Below, in pieces: positions 51,930-60,799 of a stretch of 64,000 bases of DNA (within the stretch, counting starts at the first letter, position 1; each line of letters opens with the position of its first letter). The notes beneath the pieces were generated by a model, which was not told the DNA's origin, did not search any database, and worked only from the letters and a program-made list of their open reading frames with translations. A program made the translations under genes and the position numbers. Source of the stretch: Putridiphycobacter sp965230485 (GTDB taxonomy: Bacteria; Bacteroidota; Bacteroidia; Flavobacteriales_D; Crocinitomicaceae); assembly GCA_965230485.1 (NCBI GenBank), contig CBDDLA010000001.1:930001-994000 (forward strand), given 5' to 3'.

Positions 51930-54053
51930 TTGAAGACTAAAATAAAATACATTCTATTACCCGCATTGTTTTTGCTATTTAGTCATTCTGTCCAAGCTCA
52001 ATTTGACACTTTAAATACTGTTTTAAAACCGCGTATAGGAGTTGGTACAGGAACCATGTCTTATTTTGGGGAAATCCAGAGCTATCAAAGCGGTTTCACT
52101 TCAACAATTAATAGACTTGGTGGTAATTTAATGGTTAATGCACCACTAAATAAGGCATTTAACTTTGAATTTCTTGCCGTTTATGGCAAAGTTAGTGCCC
52201 ATGAAAGAACACTTACCCGTAATTTCAACTTTGAATCGAGAATTCGAATGGGATCTTTGAATTTACAATATAATTTTTACCCATTTTTCAGTCCAACCCG
52301 TTCTTTTTGGAATCCGTACGTTGGGCTAGGTATTACATCTTTCGAATTTTTATCAAAATCCGATTTATTAGCAGCTAATGGTAAAGCATATCATTATTGG
52401 TCAGATGGTTCTATTATGGATTTAGCTGAAGATGACCCTAACGCTATTAATGCAAATCCTTTAGTTAGAGATTACAAATATGAAACTGATCTTCGTTCAC
52501 AAGATTTAGATAGTTTAGGGAGATATAGAGAACAAAGCTTCGCAATCCCAATTTCCATAGGGTTTGAAATGCATTTGACACCAAGAATTGATTTCAGATT
52601 AGGCACTACTCTTAATTATACTTTTACAGATTTAATTGATAATATTTCGCCTGCGGGAGAAGGTATTCGAAAAGGAGATAAACGCAATGACTTCATTTTA
52701 TACTCTAATATTGGTCTTAGTTATGATTTGGAATTTTTCAAAGGAGATACTGAGTTCGAAGAATTAGAGGGTGAAGAGGATTTATTGGCATATGACCAAA
52801 CTGATTGGGATCAAGATGGTGTTATTGACGCTATTGACGACTGCTTTGACACCCCATTAGAAGCATTGGTAGATGAACATGGTTGCCCAATTGATACAGA
52901 TAAAGATGGTGTTGATGATTATTTTGATGAAGAAAACACGCCATTAGGTAATCATGTTGATCAATATGGTGTAACCATTCCGGAATCAGAATTTCTAAAA
53001 TGGCAGCAAATAATGATAGATTCTACAGGGATAGTATTTAGTTATGATACCATTTTCTCAAGAAAAGACTATACAGCTGGACGTCCTGATTTAATTGCAA
53101 GAGCTGAAGGACCGTCTAATAGAAAATATGTGGTTATCGTTGGTAAAGAGCATAAAAGTATTTCAGCAAATGAGCTTCATTCTTTTCTTGGTTATACAGA
53201 ATTTGAAACCGTACAGAAAGGTGATACTGTTTATTATGTAATGGGCAAATATGATAATATTGAAGATGCCGTTGCAGCAAGATCAAGCTTAGAGAATGAA
53301 GGTGTAGCAGTTGAAGCAATAGGAAAAACGAATAGTAAGCAGACTGATTTTATTGATGTTAATGAAAAGGTGGTTGAAAAAATAGAGAAAATAATTATTG
53401 CCTCGGGCAAAACACTGCCAAGTTTTAGTTCTGACAAGCCGAGTTTTAGAATTCAAATTGGATCATTTACCAAGCCTGTTGATATTAACACTGCTTTTCC
53501 GGGCGTAGAAAACATTACTTTTGCTAAAGGGCAAGATGGTCTTATCAGATATTATTCAGGACTTTATAACAATTACAGAGACGCCAAAAAAGCAGTTTCG
53601 ATTCTTGAGTCAAAAGGAGTTGATGATACCTTTATTGTTGCTTATAAGAATACGGAAAGAGTGACTTTAAAGGAAGCAAATGTGCTAGTTCTTCCAAAAG
53701 GGTATGATGAACAAAAAGAACTAAATACTTTTGTTGAGCCAAGGGACACTAACAAAATTCCTGATAAACCTAAAATAAATCCTTTTGACGTTAAATATCA
53801 GGTATTATTGGGAAGCTTTACAGACGAAGTTCCAATTAATATTATTGAAAAATTTCTTTCTATTGGTGGTATTAGGCCAGTTAAATCAGAGGATGGGGCT
53901 ACTAATTACTATTCTAAAAAGGTAAATACACTCCGTGAAGCTGAAAATCTAGTAGAAAATTACAAAGGTTATGAGTTAAATGACTTATCAATCGTTGTGC
54001 TTTACAAAGGCAAATACTACACACTTGAAGAGTTTGAGAAAAAGAAAAGATAA
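51930..54053 (+). CDS. Outer-membrane barrel with TSP3 repeats and three SPOR-like repeats
   Basis: A 707-residue protein with a TTG start and a signal peptide ending SVQAQ. Residues about 30-265 form an OmpA-like beta-barrel (PRIGVGTGTMSYFGEIQ to DFILYSNIGLSYDLEF). Residues 290-345 hold calcium-binding thrombospondin type 3 repeats (DQDGVIDAIDDC, DTDKDGVDDYFDEE). The C-terminal half carries three SPOR-like repeats at about 397-480, 503-590 and 621-707, each beginning with a strand such as FRIQIGSF or YQVLLGSF. SPOR domains bind glycan strands stripped of stem peptides. Here they seem to take the place of the OmpA-C domain that usually follows TSP3 repeats. It lies 71 bases after the TPR/PD40 gene. 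Confidence 0.78.
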   Translation: MKTKIKYILLPALFLLFSHSVQAQFDTLNTVLKPRIGVGTGTMSYFGEIQSYQSGFTSTINRLGGNLMVNAPLNKAFNFEFLAVYGKVSAHERTLTRNFNFESRIRMGSLNLQYNFYPFFSPTRSFWNPYVGLGITSFEFLSKSDLLAANGKAYHYWSDGSIMDLAEDDPNAINANPLVRDYKYETDLRSQDLDSLGRYREQSFAIPISIGFEMHLTPRIDFRLGTTLNYTFTDLIDNISPAGEGIRKGDKRNDFILYSNIGLSYDLEFFKGDTEFEELEGEEDLLAYDQTDWDQDGVIDAIDDCFDTPLEALVDEHGCPIDTDKDGVDDYFDEENTPLGNHVDQYGVTIPESEFLKWQQIMIDSTGIVFSYDTIFSRKDYTAGRPDLIARAEGPSNRKYVVIVGKEHKSISANELHSFLGYTEFETVQKGDTVYYVMGKYDNIEDAVAARSSLENEGVAVEAIGKTNSKQTDFIDVNEKVVEKIEKIIIASGKTLPSFSSDKPSFRIQIGSFTKPVDINTAFPGVENITFAKGQDGLIRYYSGLYNNYRDAKKAVSILESKGVDDTFIVAYKNTERVTLKEANVLVLPKGYDEQKELNTFVEPRDTNKIPDKPKINPFDVKYQVLLGSFTDEVPINIIEKFLSIGGIRPVKSEDGATNYYSKKVNTLREAENLVENYKGYELNDLSIVVLYKGKYYTLEEFEKKKR

Positions 54054-54055
54054 AG

Positions 54056-54925
54056 CTAAAAATTAAAGTCAGCTTTTAAGCTAAGATCTAAGCTCTGATA
54101 AGAATGTGTCAGGGCTCCAGAACTAATAAAATCAACTCCTGTTAATGCGTAACCTCTAATTGAATCAGCAGTTATTCCTCCACTTGCCTCTATTTCAAAT
54201 TGATCCCTTGGTATTAGTTTCAATGCTTCCTCTATTTCTTGAATAGTAAAGTTATCAAGCATTATTCTGTCTACCTTTCCATGGTTAATTACTTGTTTGA
54301 CTTCTTCAATACTTCTTGTTTCTATTTCCACCTTAAGGAGTTTACCATTATTCTTTTGATAAGCCTCAACCCTATCTATAGCTTTAGTAATTCCACCGGA
54401 GTAATCAACATGGTTATCTTTAATCATTACCATATCGTATAACGCATATCTATGGTTATTTCCTCCACCAATTTTAACCGCCCATTTTTCCATCATTCTG
54501 ACTCCTGGAGTAGTCTTTCGGGTATCAAGTAGTTTAGTAGGCAAATCATTAATAAGGCTTGCTAATTTATGTGTTTGAGTTGCAATACCACTCATCCTTT
54601 GCATAAAATTAAGCACCAACCGTTCTGCAGTTAAAATAGACCTTGAACGACCAGTCACATAAAATGCAATATCACCCACTTTTATTTTTTCACCATCTTT
54701 AATCAACACTTCAATATCTAGAGATGAATCTACATGGTTAAAAATGCGAGTCGCCAATTCAACTCCAGCAATAATGCCATTATCTTTTACTAATAACCGT
54801 CCTTTTCCAGTAGCATTTTCTGGAATCGTTGCTAATGAAGTATGATCACCATCCCCGATATCTTCAGCTAAAGTTTGCTGAATGATGCGGTCAATTATTG
54901 AAAAATCCGGAACTGAAACTTCCAT
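54056..54925 (-). CDS. nadC: NadC, quinolinate phosphoribosyltransferase
   Basis: A 289-residue enzyme that makes nicotinate mononucleotide from quinolinate and PRPP in NAD synthesis. Signature motifs are EDIGDGDHTS, RLVLNFMQRMSGIAT, DTRKTTPGVRMMEKWAV, GGGNNHRYALYDMVMIKDNH and the C-terminal EASGGIT. It lies 3 bases after the response regulator gene on the same strand. It converges with the barrel/SPOR gene, 2 bases apart. Confidence 0.95.
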   Translation of the reverse strand: MEVSVPDFSIIDRIIQQTLAEDIGDGDHTSLATIPENATGKGRLLVKDNGIIAGVELATRIFNHVDSSLDIEVLIKDGEKIKVGDIAFYVTGRSRSILTAERLVLNFMQRMSGIATQTHKLASLINDLPTKLLDTRKTTPGVRMMEKWAVKIGGGNNHRYALYDMVMIKDNHVDYSGGITKAIDRVEAYQKNNGKLLKVEIETRSIEEVKQVINHGKVDRIMLDNFTIQEIEEALKLIPRDQFEIEASGGITADSIRGYALTGVDFISSGALTHSYQSLDLSLKADFNF

Positions 54926-54928
54926 CCA

Positions 54929-56092
54929 CTACCTTACATGAAGTTTAACATCAGCCTCACTTATCTCTTGAGGGCAGAGTATAACTAAGCGCTCGACAAT
55001 ATTCCGCAATTCTCGAATGTTACCAGTCCAATCAACACTTTGAAGTGTTTTAAGCGCACCGTCAGTAAATTTTTTAGTGGCTATACCATATTCCTTGCTT
55101 ACTTTTTCAATGAAGAAATTGGCTAGTAAAGGAATGTCGTCTCTTCTATCATTTAAAGATGGCACTTCTATAAGAATAACACTTAGTCTATGGTATAAAT
55201 CTTCTCTAAAGCTACCTTCCTCAATCATCTTTTTGAGGTTTTTATTAGTGGCTGCAACAACTCGCGGATTAACCTTGATGTCTTTCTCACCACCAACCCT
55301 TGTAATTCTATTTTCCTGTAATGCCCGTAAAACCTTTGCTTGGGCTGAAGCAGACATATCACCAATTTCATCTAAGAATAAAGTACCACCGTCAGCAAGT
55401 TCAAACTTTCCTTTTCGCATTTTATTCGCTGAAGTAAAAGCACCCTTTTCATGTCCAAACAACTCTGATTCAATTAACTCTGAAGGAATTGCTGCGCAGT
55501 TTACTTCAATGAAAGGCGATTTTTTTCTTCCACTATGGTTATGCAATTGACGTGCAACTAACTCCTTACCAGAACCATTTGGTCCAGTTACAAGGACTCT
55601 AGCATCAGTGGGTCCAACTTTTGCAATAATTTCTAAAATATCTTGAATAGGCTTTGATTCACCAATAATTGTAGATGATTTAGCCAATTTTTTAACCTCT
55701 TTCTTTAAAACAGTTGTCTCTTCTACTAGGTCAGCTTTTTCTAATGCATTTTTTATTGTCACCAAAATCCTATTTAAATCTAAAGGTTTCTCAATAAAAT
55801 CGTAAGCTCCATTCTTAATCGAGTCCACAGCAGTCTCTATATTACCATGACCTGAAATCATAATAACCGGTGTTGAAATTCCTATTTTCTTTATCTCAGC
55901 CAAAACCTCTAAACCATCCATTTGTGGCATTTTAATGTCACAAAAAATAACATCATATTGATTTTCAGTTGCCGCCTTTAAACCTGATTTACCATCTTCA
56001 GCCGCATCTACTTTGTAGTTCTCAAATTCTAAAATTTCTTTTAATGTTCTGCGAATACTGACTTCGTCATCAATAATTAGTATTTTAGTCAT
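54929..56092 (-). CDS. NtrC-type response regulator without DNA-binding domain
   Basis: A 387-residue regulator from ATG 56092. Residues 1-120 are the receiver (LIIDDEVSIR, phospho-Asp in FCDIKMPQMDG, Lys in FIEKPLD). A linker leads to the AAA+ sigma-54 activator domain with Walker A VTGPNGSGKE, Walker B TLFLDEIGD, and the loop GAFTSANK in place of GAFTGA. The protein ends LKLHVR just after the arginine-finger/lid region (NIRELRNIVERLV), so the usual Fis-type helix-turn-helix is missing. It resembles a class common in Bacteroidota. The partner kinase is not in the window. It precedes nadC by 3 bases; a TATCTTTA element at 56120-56113 may be its -7 box. Confidence 0.85.
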   Translation of the reverse strand: MTKILIIDDEVSIRRTLKEILEFENYKVDAAEDGKSGLKAATENQYDVIFCDIKMPQMDGLEVLAEIKKIGISTPVIMISGHGNIETAVDSIKNGAYDFIEKPLDLNRILVTIKNALEKADLVEETTVLKKEVKKLAKSSTIIGESKPIQDILEIIAKVGPTDARVLVTGPNGSGKELVARQLHNHSGRKKSPFIEVNCAAIPSELIESELFGHEKGAFTSANKMRKGKFELADGGTLFLDEIGDMSASAQAKVLRALQENRITRVGGEKDIKVNPRVVAATNKNLKKMIEEGSFREDLYHRLSVILIEVPSLNDRRDDIPLLANFFIEKVSKEYGIATKKFTDGALKTLQSVDWTGNIRELRNIVERLVILCPQEISEADVKLHVR

Positions 56093-56180
56093 GCATTGTT
56101 TTTTGAAAGGGATAAAGATATTAAAAATAAACAAAATGTTTATTAACTAATAGCACATATTACATGCCATTAAACTGCTA

Positions 56181-56753
56181 TTATTTGCCCTGTTCCAAAT
56201 TTTTGTAATAGAACAAAAGTACAAGGTCGTAGCTAAAATGAGCAGCAATCGCATGCCAAATACTATAAGCCTCTGCAATATATCCTATGAAACTTATAAA
56301 TATAAAAAGCAGTACCCCAAAAAAATTAATCACCATATTTTTAAGTGAAAAATAACCGTGAATCGCTACAAAAACTATACTGGTCATGTAAATTCCAATT
56401 AGAGGTTGAATAGCACCACGAAAAAATATTTCTTCTCCAAAACCTGCCGCAAGTGATAAAAAAATGACAAAAAATGTATTTAATTTAAAATTTGCAAGTC
56501 GGTTTTTTATGCGCGTCAATGATTTATCAAAATAAGGTATATCTGTCAACAAAATCATTACTAATCCAAAAAACAATCCTACTGACATCATAATCAACAA
56601 ACTACCTGTCAAAGTTTTATCGAAATGAAAAATTGATTCCCATTCTAAATTTTGAAACCATAAAACTGGCCAGGCTAACAAAGGAAAACCAATTAGGGTT
56701 AAAAGCCCCATTAACCATAATGGATTAAACTCTTTTTTGAACATATTTGACAT
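56181..56753 (-). CDS. CPBP-family intramembrane protease
   Basis: A 190-residue membrane protein of the CAAX protease/bacteriocin-processing (CPBP, Abi) family with about five or six helices. The first active-site motif is FGEEIFFRGAI (E-E-x3-R), the second His lies in VFVAIHGYFS, and the third in WHAIAAHFSYDLV. Substrates of bacterial CPBP proteins are rarely known. Start is ATG 56753, or ATG 56744 three codons later. It lies 88 bases upstream of the response regulator gene on the same strand. Confidence 0.85.
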   Translation of the reverse strand: MSNMFKKEFNPLWLMGLLTLIGFPLLAWPVLWFQNLEWESIFHFDKTLTGSLLIMMSVGLFFGLVMILLTDIPYFDKSLTRIKNRLANFKLNTFFVIFLSLAAGFGEEIFFRGAIQPLIGIYMTSIVFVAIHGYFSLKNMVINFFGVLLFIFISFIGYIAEAYSIWHAIAAHFSYDLVLLFYYKNLEQGK

Positions 56754-56842
56754 ATAATAACAAAGTAAGCGACCGACCTTTCAACAATAAATTTATATCT
56801 AATGCTATCCGTTTAATAATGAATTATTAACTTGTATAAATA

Positions 56843-57739
56843 ATGAAAATTATTCAAACAATAACAATCCCAGAGTTACAAAGTGCTATTAGACTAAATA
56901 TTTATTGCGAAAATGAAGTTGGCTATTTCGAATCAAGAAAGAGTGTTAAAAAAGCCATTTCAAGAGGAGAAGTTCTCTTAAACCACCAGTTAGTAAATGG
57001 TGGTACGTGGTTAAAGAAAGGAGATATCATTTCTATTATTGACCTTGAAAATAAACCTCCAAAAAGTTATAATATTAGTATTCCAGTAGTTTATGAAGAT
57101 GATTATTTAGCAATTTTAAATAAACCTCCAGGATTAACGGTTAGCGGCAATCAGTTTAAAACACTTTATAACACCTTATCCTATAATCTAAAGCCCAGCA
57201 AACAAAATAATGCTTTAGCGTGGCCGTTACCCGTTCACCGACTAGACAATCAAACCAGTGGACTTATAATGATTGCTAAAACAAAAATTTCTAGGATTGA
57301 ACTTGGTCGTATGTTTGAAAAAAACTTAATCAAAAAAACTTATTTTGCCATAGCTATGGGTCGGTTTGAGAAAAAAACTAAACTAAAAGGGCTATTTGAT
57401 GACGATATAAAAGGAAAGTCTGCCTTAACTCATTTTAAGATTATCTCAGAAAGCAGATCTCTTAAAAATGATTGGCTAACTTTAGTTAAACTATTTCCTA
57501 AAACTGGCAGAACACACCAATTGAGAATTCATTTATCCAAAAATGGAACACCTATATTTGGTGATAAATTATATAGTAAATCTACAATTCGGCAAAAGGG
57601 TTTATTTTTAAGTGCTACTGAATTATATTTTATTCATCCTATTACTAAAGAACAATTAACTATTTCTATTTCAATTCCCCAAAAATTTAAAAAGAGATTA
57701 TCGATTGAAGATAGGCGCTGGCAAAAATATAATACCTAA
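56843..57739 (+). CDS. RluA-family pseudouridine synthase
   Basis: A 298-residue enzyme that converts uridine to pseudouridine in rRNA or tRNA. An N-terminal S4-like RNA-binding region (KAISRGEVLLNHQLVNGGTWLKKGD, about 35-75) precedes the catalytic domain, whose motif HRLDNQTSGLIMIAK contains the catalytic Asp. FPKTGRTHQLRIHLS and IFGDKLY are further RluA-type motifs. The exact target uridine cannot be told. It stands alone, divergent from the CPBP gene. Confidence 0.9.
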   Translation: MKIIQTITIPELQSAIRLNIYCENEVGYFESRKSVKKAISRGEVLLNHQLVNGGTWLKKGDIISIIDLENKPPKSYNISIPVVYEDDYLAILNKPPGLTVSGNQFKTLYNTLSYNLKPSKQNNALAWPLPVHRLDNQTSGLIMIAKTKISRIELGRMFEKNLIKKTYFAIAMGRFEKKTKLKGLFDDDIKGKSALTHFKIISESRSLKNDWLTLVKLFPKTGRTHQLRIHLSKNGTPIFGDKLYSKSTIRQKGLFLSATELYFIHPITKEQLTISISIPQKFKKRLSIEDRRWQKYNT

Positions 57740-57863
57740 GCATAGTTTATTGTCCAAAGCTTAAAAGACAGTTTTTGATTTTTGCAACTTTTAACATTGT
57801 ATGACAATTTCTTATTTCACAATTAGTTTTTTTTTAATAATATAGTATTACAAAATGTCAAAT

Positions 57864-58289
57864 ATGAAATTGTCTTATTTAGTCTATTTTCTTATTTTTA
57901 TTGCTGGTTCAACTTTTATTAGTTGTAATAGAGATAGTTTAAAAGCATGTGAGGAACATCAAAAGCCTCCTTGTAACGAAGATCCCAATAAAACGAATAT
58001 TAGAATTGTGAATGGAAGTAAATTTGATTTTTGTAATGTTATCCTGAACCCATCTGATGGAAACGTCAATTATGGTATTATTGAAAAAGGAAGCGCATCT
58101 TGTTATAGAACCTTTGAAAAAGCATATAATTATGCTTATGTGTCTTTAGAAATTGGCGATAAAACTTTTACACTTGAGCCAATTGATTTTGTTGGAGAAC
58201 CAACATTGGGAACAGGCAATTTTACGTATACTTTGGATGTTCTGGACTTTAATGATGGCAGTTTACTAATTACAGCTTCTAAAAATTAG
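57864..58289 (+). CDS. Small lipoprotein, unknown
   Basis: A 141-residue protein from ATG 57864 (ATG 57855 is three codons earlier). The lipoprotein signal is LSYLVYFLIFIAGSTFISC with lipidated Cys21. The mature part has four further Cys residues (KACEEHQKPPCNE, FDFCNV, SASCYR), suggesting two disulfide bonds, and beta strands ending LLITASKN. I do not recognise a family. It stands before the MBOAT gene with about 40 bases between. Confidence 0.7.
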   Translation: MKLSYLVYFLIFIAGSTFISCNRDSLKACEEHQKPPCNEDPNKTNIRIVNGSKFDFCNVILNPSDGNVNYGIIEKGSASCYRTFEKAYNYAYVSLEIGDKTFTLEPIDFVGEPTLGTGNFTYTLDVLDFNDGSLLITASKN

Positions 58290-58330
58290 TCTATATTTAG
58301 CCTCAATCTATTTTTTTTCTAAATACGTTT

Positions 58331-59746
58331 ATGCTTTTTAACACCATAGATTTTGTTGTTTTTTTACCAATTGTGGTGTTATTATATTACCTAATTCCAA
58401 AAAGCTATCGTTGGGTTTTGCTGCTATTTTCTAGCTATGTATTTTACATGAGTTGGAATCCAGTTTATATTTTTCTTATTCTTTTCAGTACCAGCGTTGA
58501 CTATATTTTAGGGATAAAAATGGAAACTATTCTAGAGAAGCGAAATAGACTTCCCTACCTCATTTTAAGTATTTTCGTGAATCTTGGACTTTTATTTAGC
58601 TTTAAGTATCTTGATTTCGCTTCAGAAAATGCTAATTTAATTCTTCAAAAATTAGGTTTTAATCAACAGATTCCATTTTTTGATTTATTGCTACCAGTTG
58701 GTATCTCATTTTATACCTTTCAAACTTTAAGCTATGCAATAGATATTTATAATAATAAAATAAAAGCAGAAAGGCATTTTGGTTATTTTGCTTTGTATGT
58801 ATCTTTTTTTCCTCAATTGGTAGCAGGGCCAATAGAAAGATTTAACCGTTTAGCCCCTCAATTTAGAAAGCATCACTCTTTTACCTATGAAAATTTTGCT
58901 AACGGAATGCGGTTAATTCTTTACGGTTTATTTATCAAAATGGTAATTGCAGATAATATATCAAGTTCAGTAGATTTAGTATATTCTAATCCTCAAACAT
59001 TTCATTCGCTAGATATTTTAAAAGGAATAGTATTGTACTCATTTCAAATTTATAGTGACTTTTATGGGTATTCGCTAATAGCAATTGGAAGTGCTTTAAT
59101 TCTAGGTATTCATTTAATGGACAATTTTAAAACGCCTTATTTGGCAAAAAACATCTCAGAATTTTGGCAACGCTGGCATATATCATTATCCACATGGTTT
59201 AGAGACTATGTATATTACCCTTTGGGCGGAAAGCGAACAACCACAAATAAATGGGTAAGAAATATTATTATCGTTTTTGTTTTAAGCGGAATTTGGCATG
59301 GCGCTAATTGGACTTTCGTATTTTGGGGCGGTTTATATGCCATAATTTACTTAATCGAAAAACTGATTAATCAATCTTTAAAAATAAATCTTAATGTTAA
59401 GTCTTTTTCTCCTCTGCATATATTCCTGGCTTTTAAAACGTTTTTTTTAGTAACACTTATTTGGGTATTCTTTAGAAGTCAAACCTTAGCAGATGCTATA
59501 ACTATTTTTAAAGCCATTTTTAATAACTGGTCGGTTACTGAAACACAACTAAGTCTTTCAATTAGTACGGTGATTTTCTTTACACTTTTCTTGATTTGTG
59601 ATTTAGCATTTTATAATACCAGATTTGATAAATGGATTAGTAAAAAGCCTTATTTGTTAAGATGGGGAATTTATGGTACCCTAATTTTCGCTATCATTAT
59701 CTTCTCCGGTGTCGAAAATGCGCCATTTATTTATTTTCAATTCTAA
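58331..59746 (+). CDS. MBOAT family O-acyltransferase (AlgI-like)
   Basis: A 471-residue integral membrane protein with about ten helices. MBOAT features include YYLIPKSYRWVLLLFSSYVFYMSW at the N-terminus, PQLVAGPIERF, FWQRWHISLSTWFRDYVYYPLGG, and the conserved His in LSGIWHGANWTF. AlgI-type proteins pass acyl groups across the membrane to acetylate alginate or other polysaccharides. The stop overlaps the next gene (TAATG), which encodes the likely periplasmic partner. The polysaccharide target is unknown; two GT-C glycosyltransferase genes follow. Confidence 0.93.
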   Translation: MLFNTIDFVVFLPIVVLLYYLIPKSYRWVLLLFSSYVFYMSWNPVYIFLILFSTSVDYILGIKMETILEKRNRLPYLILSIFVNLGLLFSFKYLDFASENANLILQKLGFNQQIPFFDLLLPVGISFYTFQTLSYAIDIYNNKIKAERHFGYFALYVSFFPQLVAGPIERFNRLAPQFRKHHSFTYENFANGMRLILYGLFIKMVIADNISSSVDLVYSNPQTFHSLDILKGIVLYSFQIYSDFYGYSLIAIGSALILGIHLMDNFKTPYLAKNISEFWQRWHISLSTWFRDYVYYPLGGKRTTTNKWVRNIIIVFVLSGIWHGANWTFVFWGGLYAIIYLIEKLINQSLKINLNVKSFSPLHIFLAFKTFFLVTLIWVFFRSQTLADAITIFKAIFNNWSVTETQLSLSISTVIFFTLFLICDLAFYNTRFDKWISKKPYLLRWGIYGTLIFAIIIFSGVENAPFIYFQF

Positions 59747-60777
59747 TGAAACAGACCAAGGGCAGTATTTTATTAAGATTTGTGACTTTCGCATTTATTA
59801 TTGCAATTATTTCAATTGTATATCAAAAATACTTTTATGAAAGCGACTTAAAAAAACATTCAGATCTTATTACGATATTAAATGAAATTCCAAACAACGT
59901 TGATATACTATATGTAGCTGAGTCTTCTAATACCGCTTTTCATAAGAACGATACAGAGAAAAAAACAATTGCTGAATTTCTAGATAAAATGCTACCTGAT
60001 CAGAAAGTTGAAGACTTGACAAAGCCGGCAGCACATGCCGGAATTTTTAAATACTTATTAAAAAGAATTCCAGAAGAAAGTCAAATTAAAACGCTTATTG
60101 TCACCTTAAATTTGAGGTCATTTAATGCACAATGGATTCATTCAAGTCTTGAAACCTCGTTACAAAAAAGTTTAGTGTTTATAAGACCAAATCCGCCAAT
60201 TGTCAATCGTTTTTTATTGTCCTTTAAAGCATACCCCATAAAAAGTAAACAAGTTCAAGAAGCTGCATTTAAGGCTAAATGGCAAAAAGATGAACTAAAA
60301 TTTCCTTATGATTTTCCGCACAAAAATGTGATGCAATGGGATAAATGGATGGCAAAAAAAGGGATTAAGAATAAAGATGGAACTAAAAACCAGCCGTTAA
60401 CTGAACTGGCTTGTCATTATATAAAGGGTTATGGCTTCCAGATAGATACCCTTAATAACCCAAGAATAAAAGACTTTAATGACATTATAAAGTATGCCAA
60501 ACTAAGAGGATGGGATTTGGTGTTTAACTTACTGGCTGAAAATGTAGAAAAAGCCAATGAACTTGTTGGTAAAGATTTAACCTTCTTAATGGACCAAAAC
60601 AGAAAGCTTTTAATAAATTACTTCAAGCAGAAAAATGTTTTAGTTATTGATAATTTAGAGGCCATTCCTTCGCAATACTTTATTGATCAAAATTGGACAA
60701 CTGAGCATTATTCTGATTTCGGACGCAAAAAAATAGCCGAAAATATTGCAAAAGGACTAAAGTTTTCCTCGAATTAA
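59746..60777 (+). CDS. SGNH/AlgX-like protein, MBOAT partner
   Basis: A 343-residue protein from ATG 59746. An N-terminal membrane anchor (LLRFVTFAFIIAIISIVY) exposes the rest to the periplasm. Candidate SGNH residues are a Ser in YVAESSNTAF at the start of the domain and the C-terminal Asp/His region TTEHYSDFGRKKIAENIA. AlgX and AlgJ, or DltD-type partners, complete the acylation of exported polysaccharide that MBOAT proteins begin. Translational coupling to the MBOAT gene supports this. The family assignment rests on the end motifs and context, not on overall similarity. Confidence 0.72.
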   Translation: MKQTKGSILLRFVTFAFIIAIISIVYQKYFYESDLKKHSDLITILNEIPNNVDILYVAESSNTAFHKNDTEKKTIAEFLDKMLPDQKVEDLTKPAAHAGIFKYLLKRIPEESQIKTLIVTLNLRSFNAQWIHSSLETSLQKSLVFIRPNPPIVNRFLLSFKAYPIKSKQVQEAAFKAKWQKDELKFPYDFPHKNVMQWDKWMAKKGIKNKDGTKNQPLTELACHYIKGYGFQIDTLNNPRIKDFNDIIKYAKLRGWDLVFNLLAENVEKANELVGKDLTFLMDQNRKLLINYFKQKNVLVIDNLEAIPSQYFIDQNWTTEHYSDFGRKKIAENIAKGLKFSSN

Positions 60778-60799
60778 TTGACGCAATATAAAAGTTAAT

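Noticed and set aside
55077..55550. Plus-strand open frame of 157 codons opposite the sigma-54-type regulator
   Set aside because: It lies inside a well-supported AAA+ coding region and its protein has no recognisable motifs, so it is a shadow frame.
56126..56144. AATAAAC-5-GTTTATT inverted repeat upstream of the response regulator
   Set aside because: The repeat is AT-rich and short, is set 34 bases or more from the start, and has no copy seen elsewhere; likely chance in this composition.
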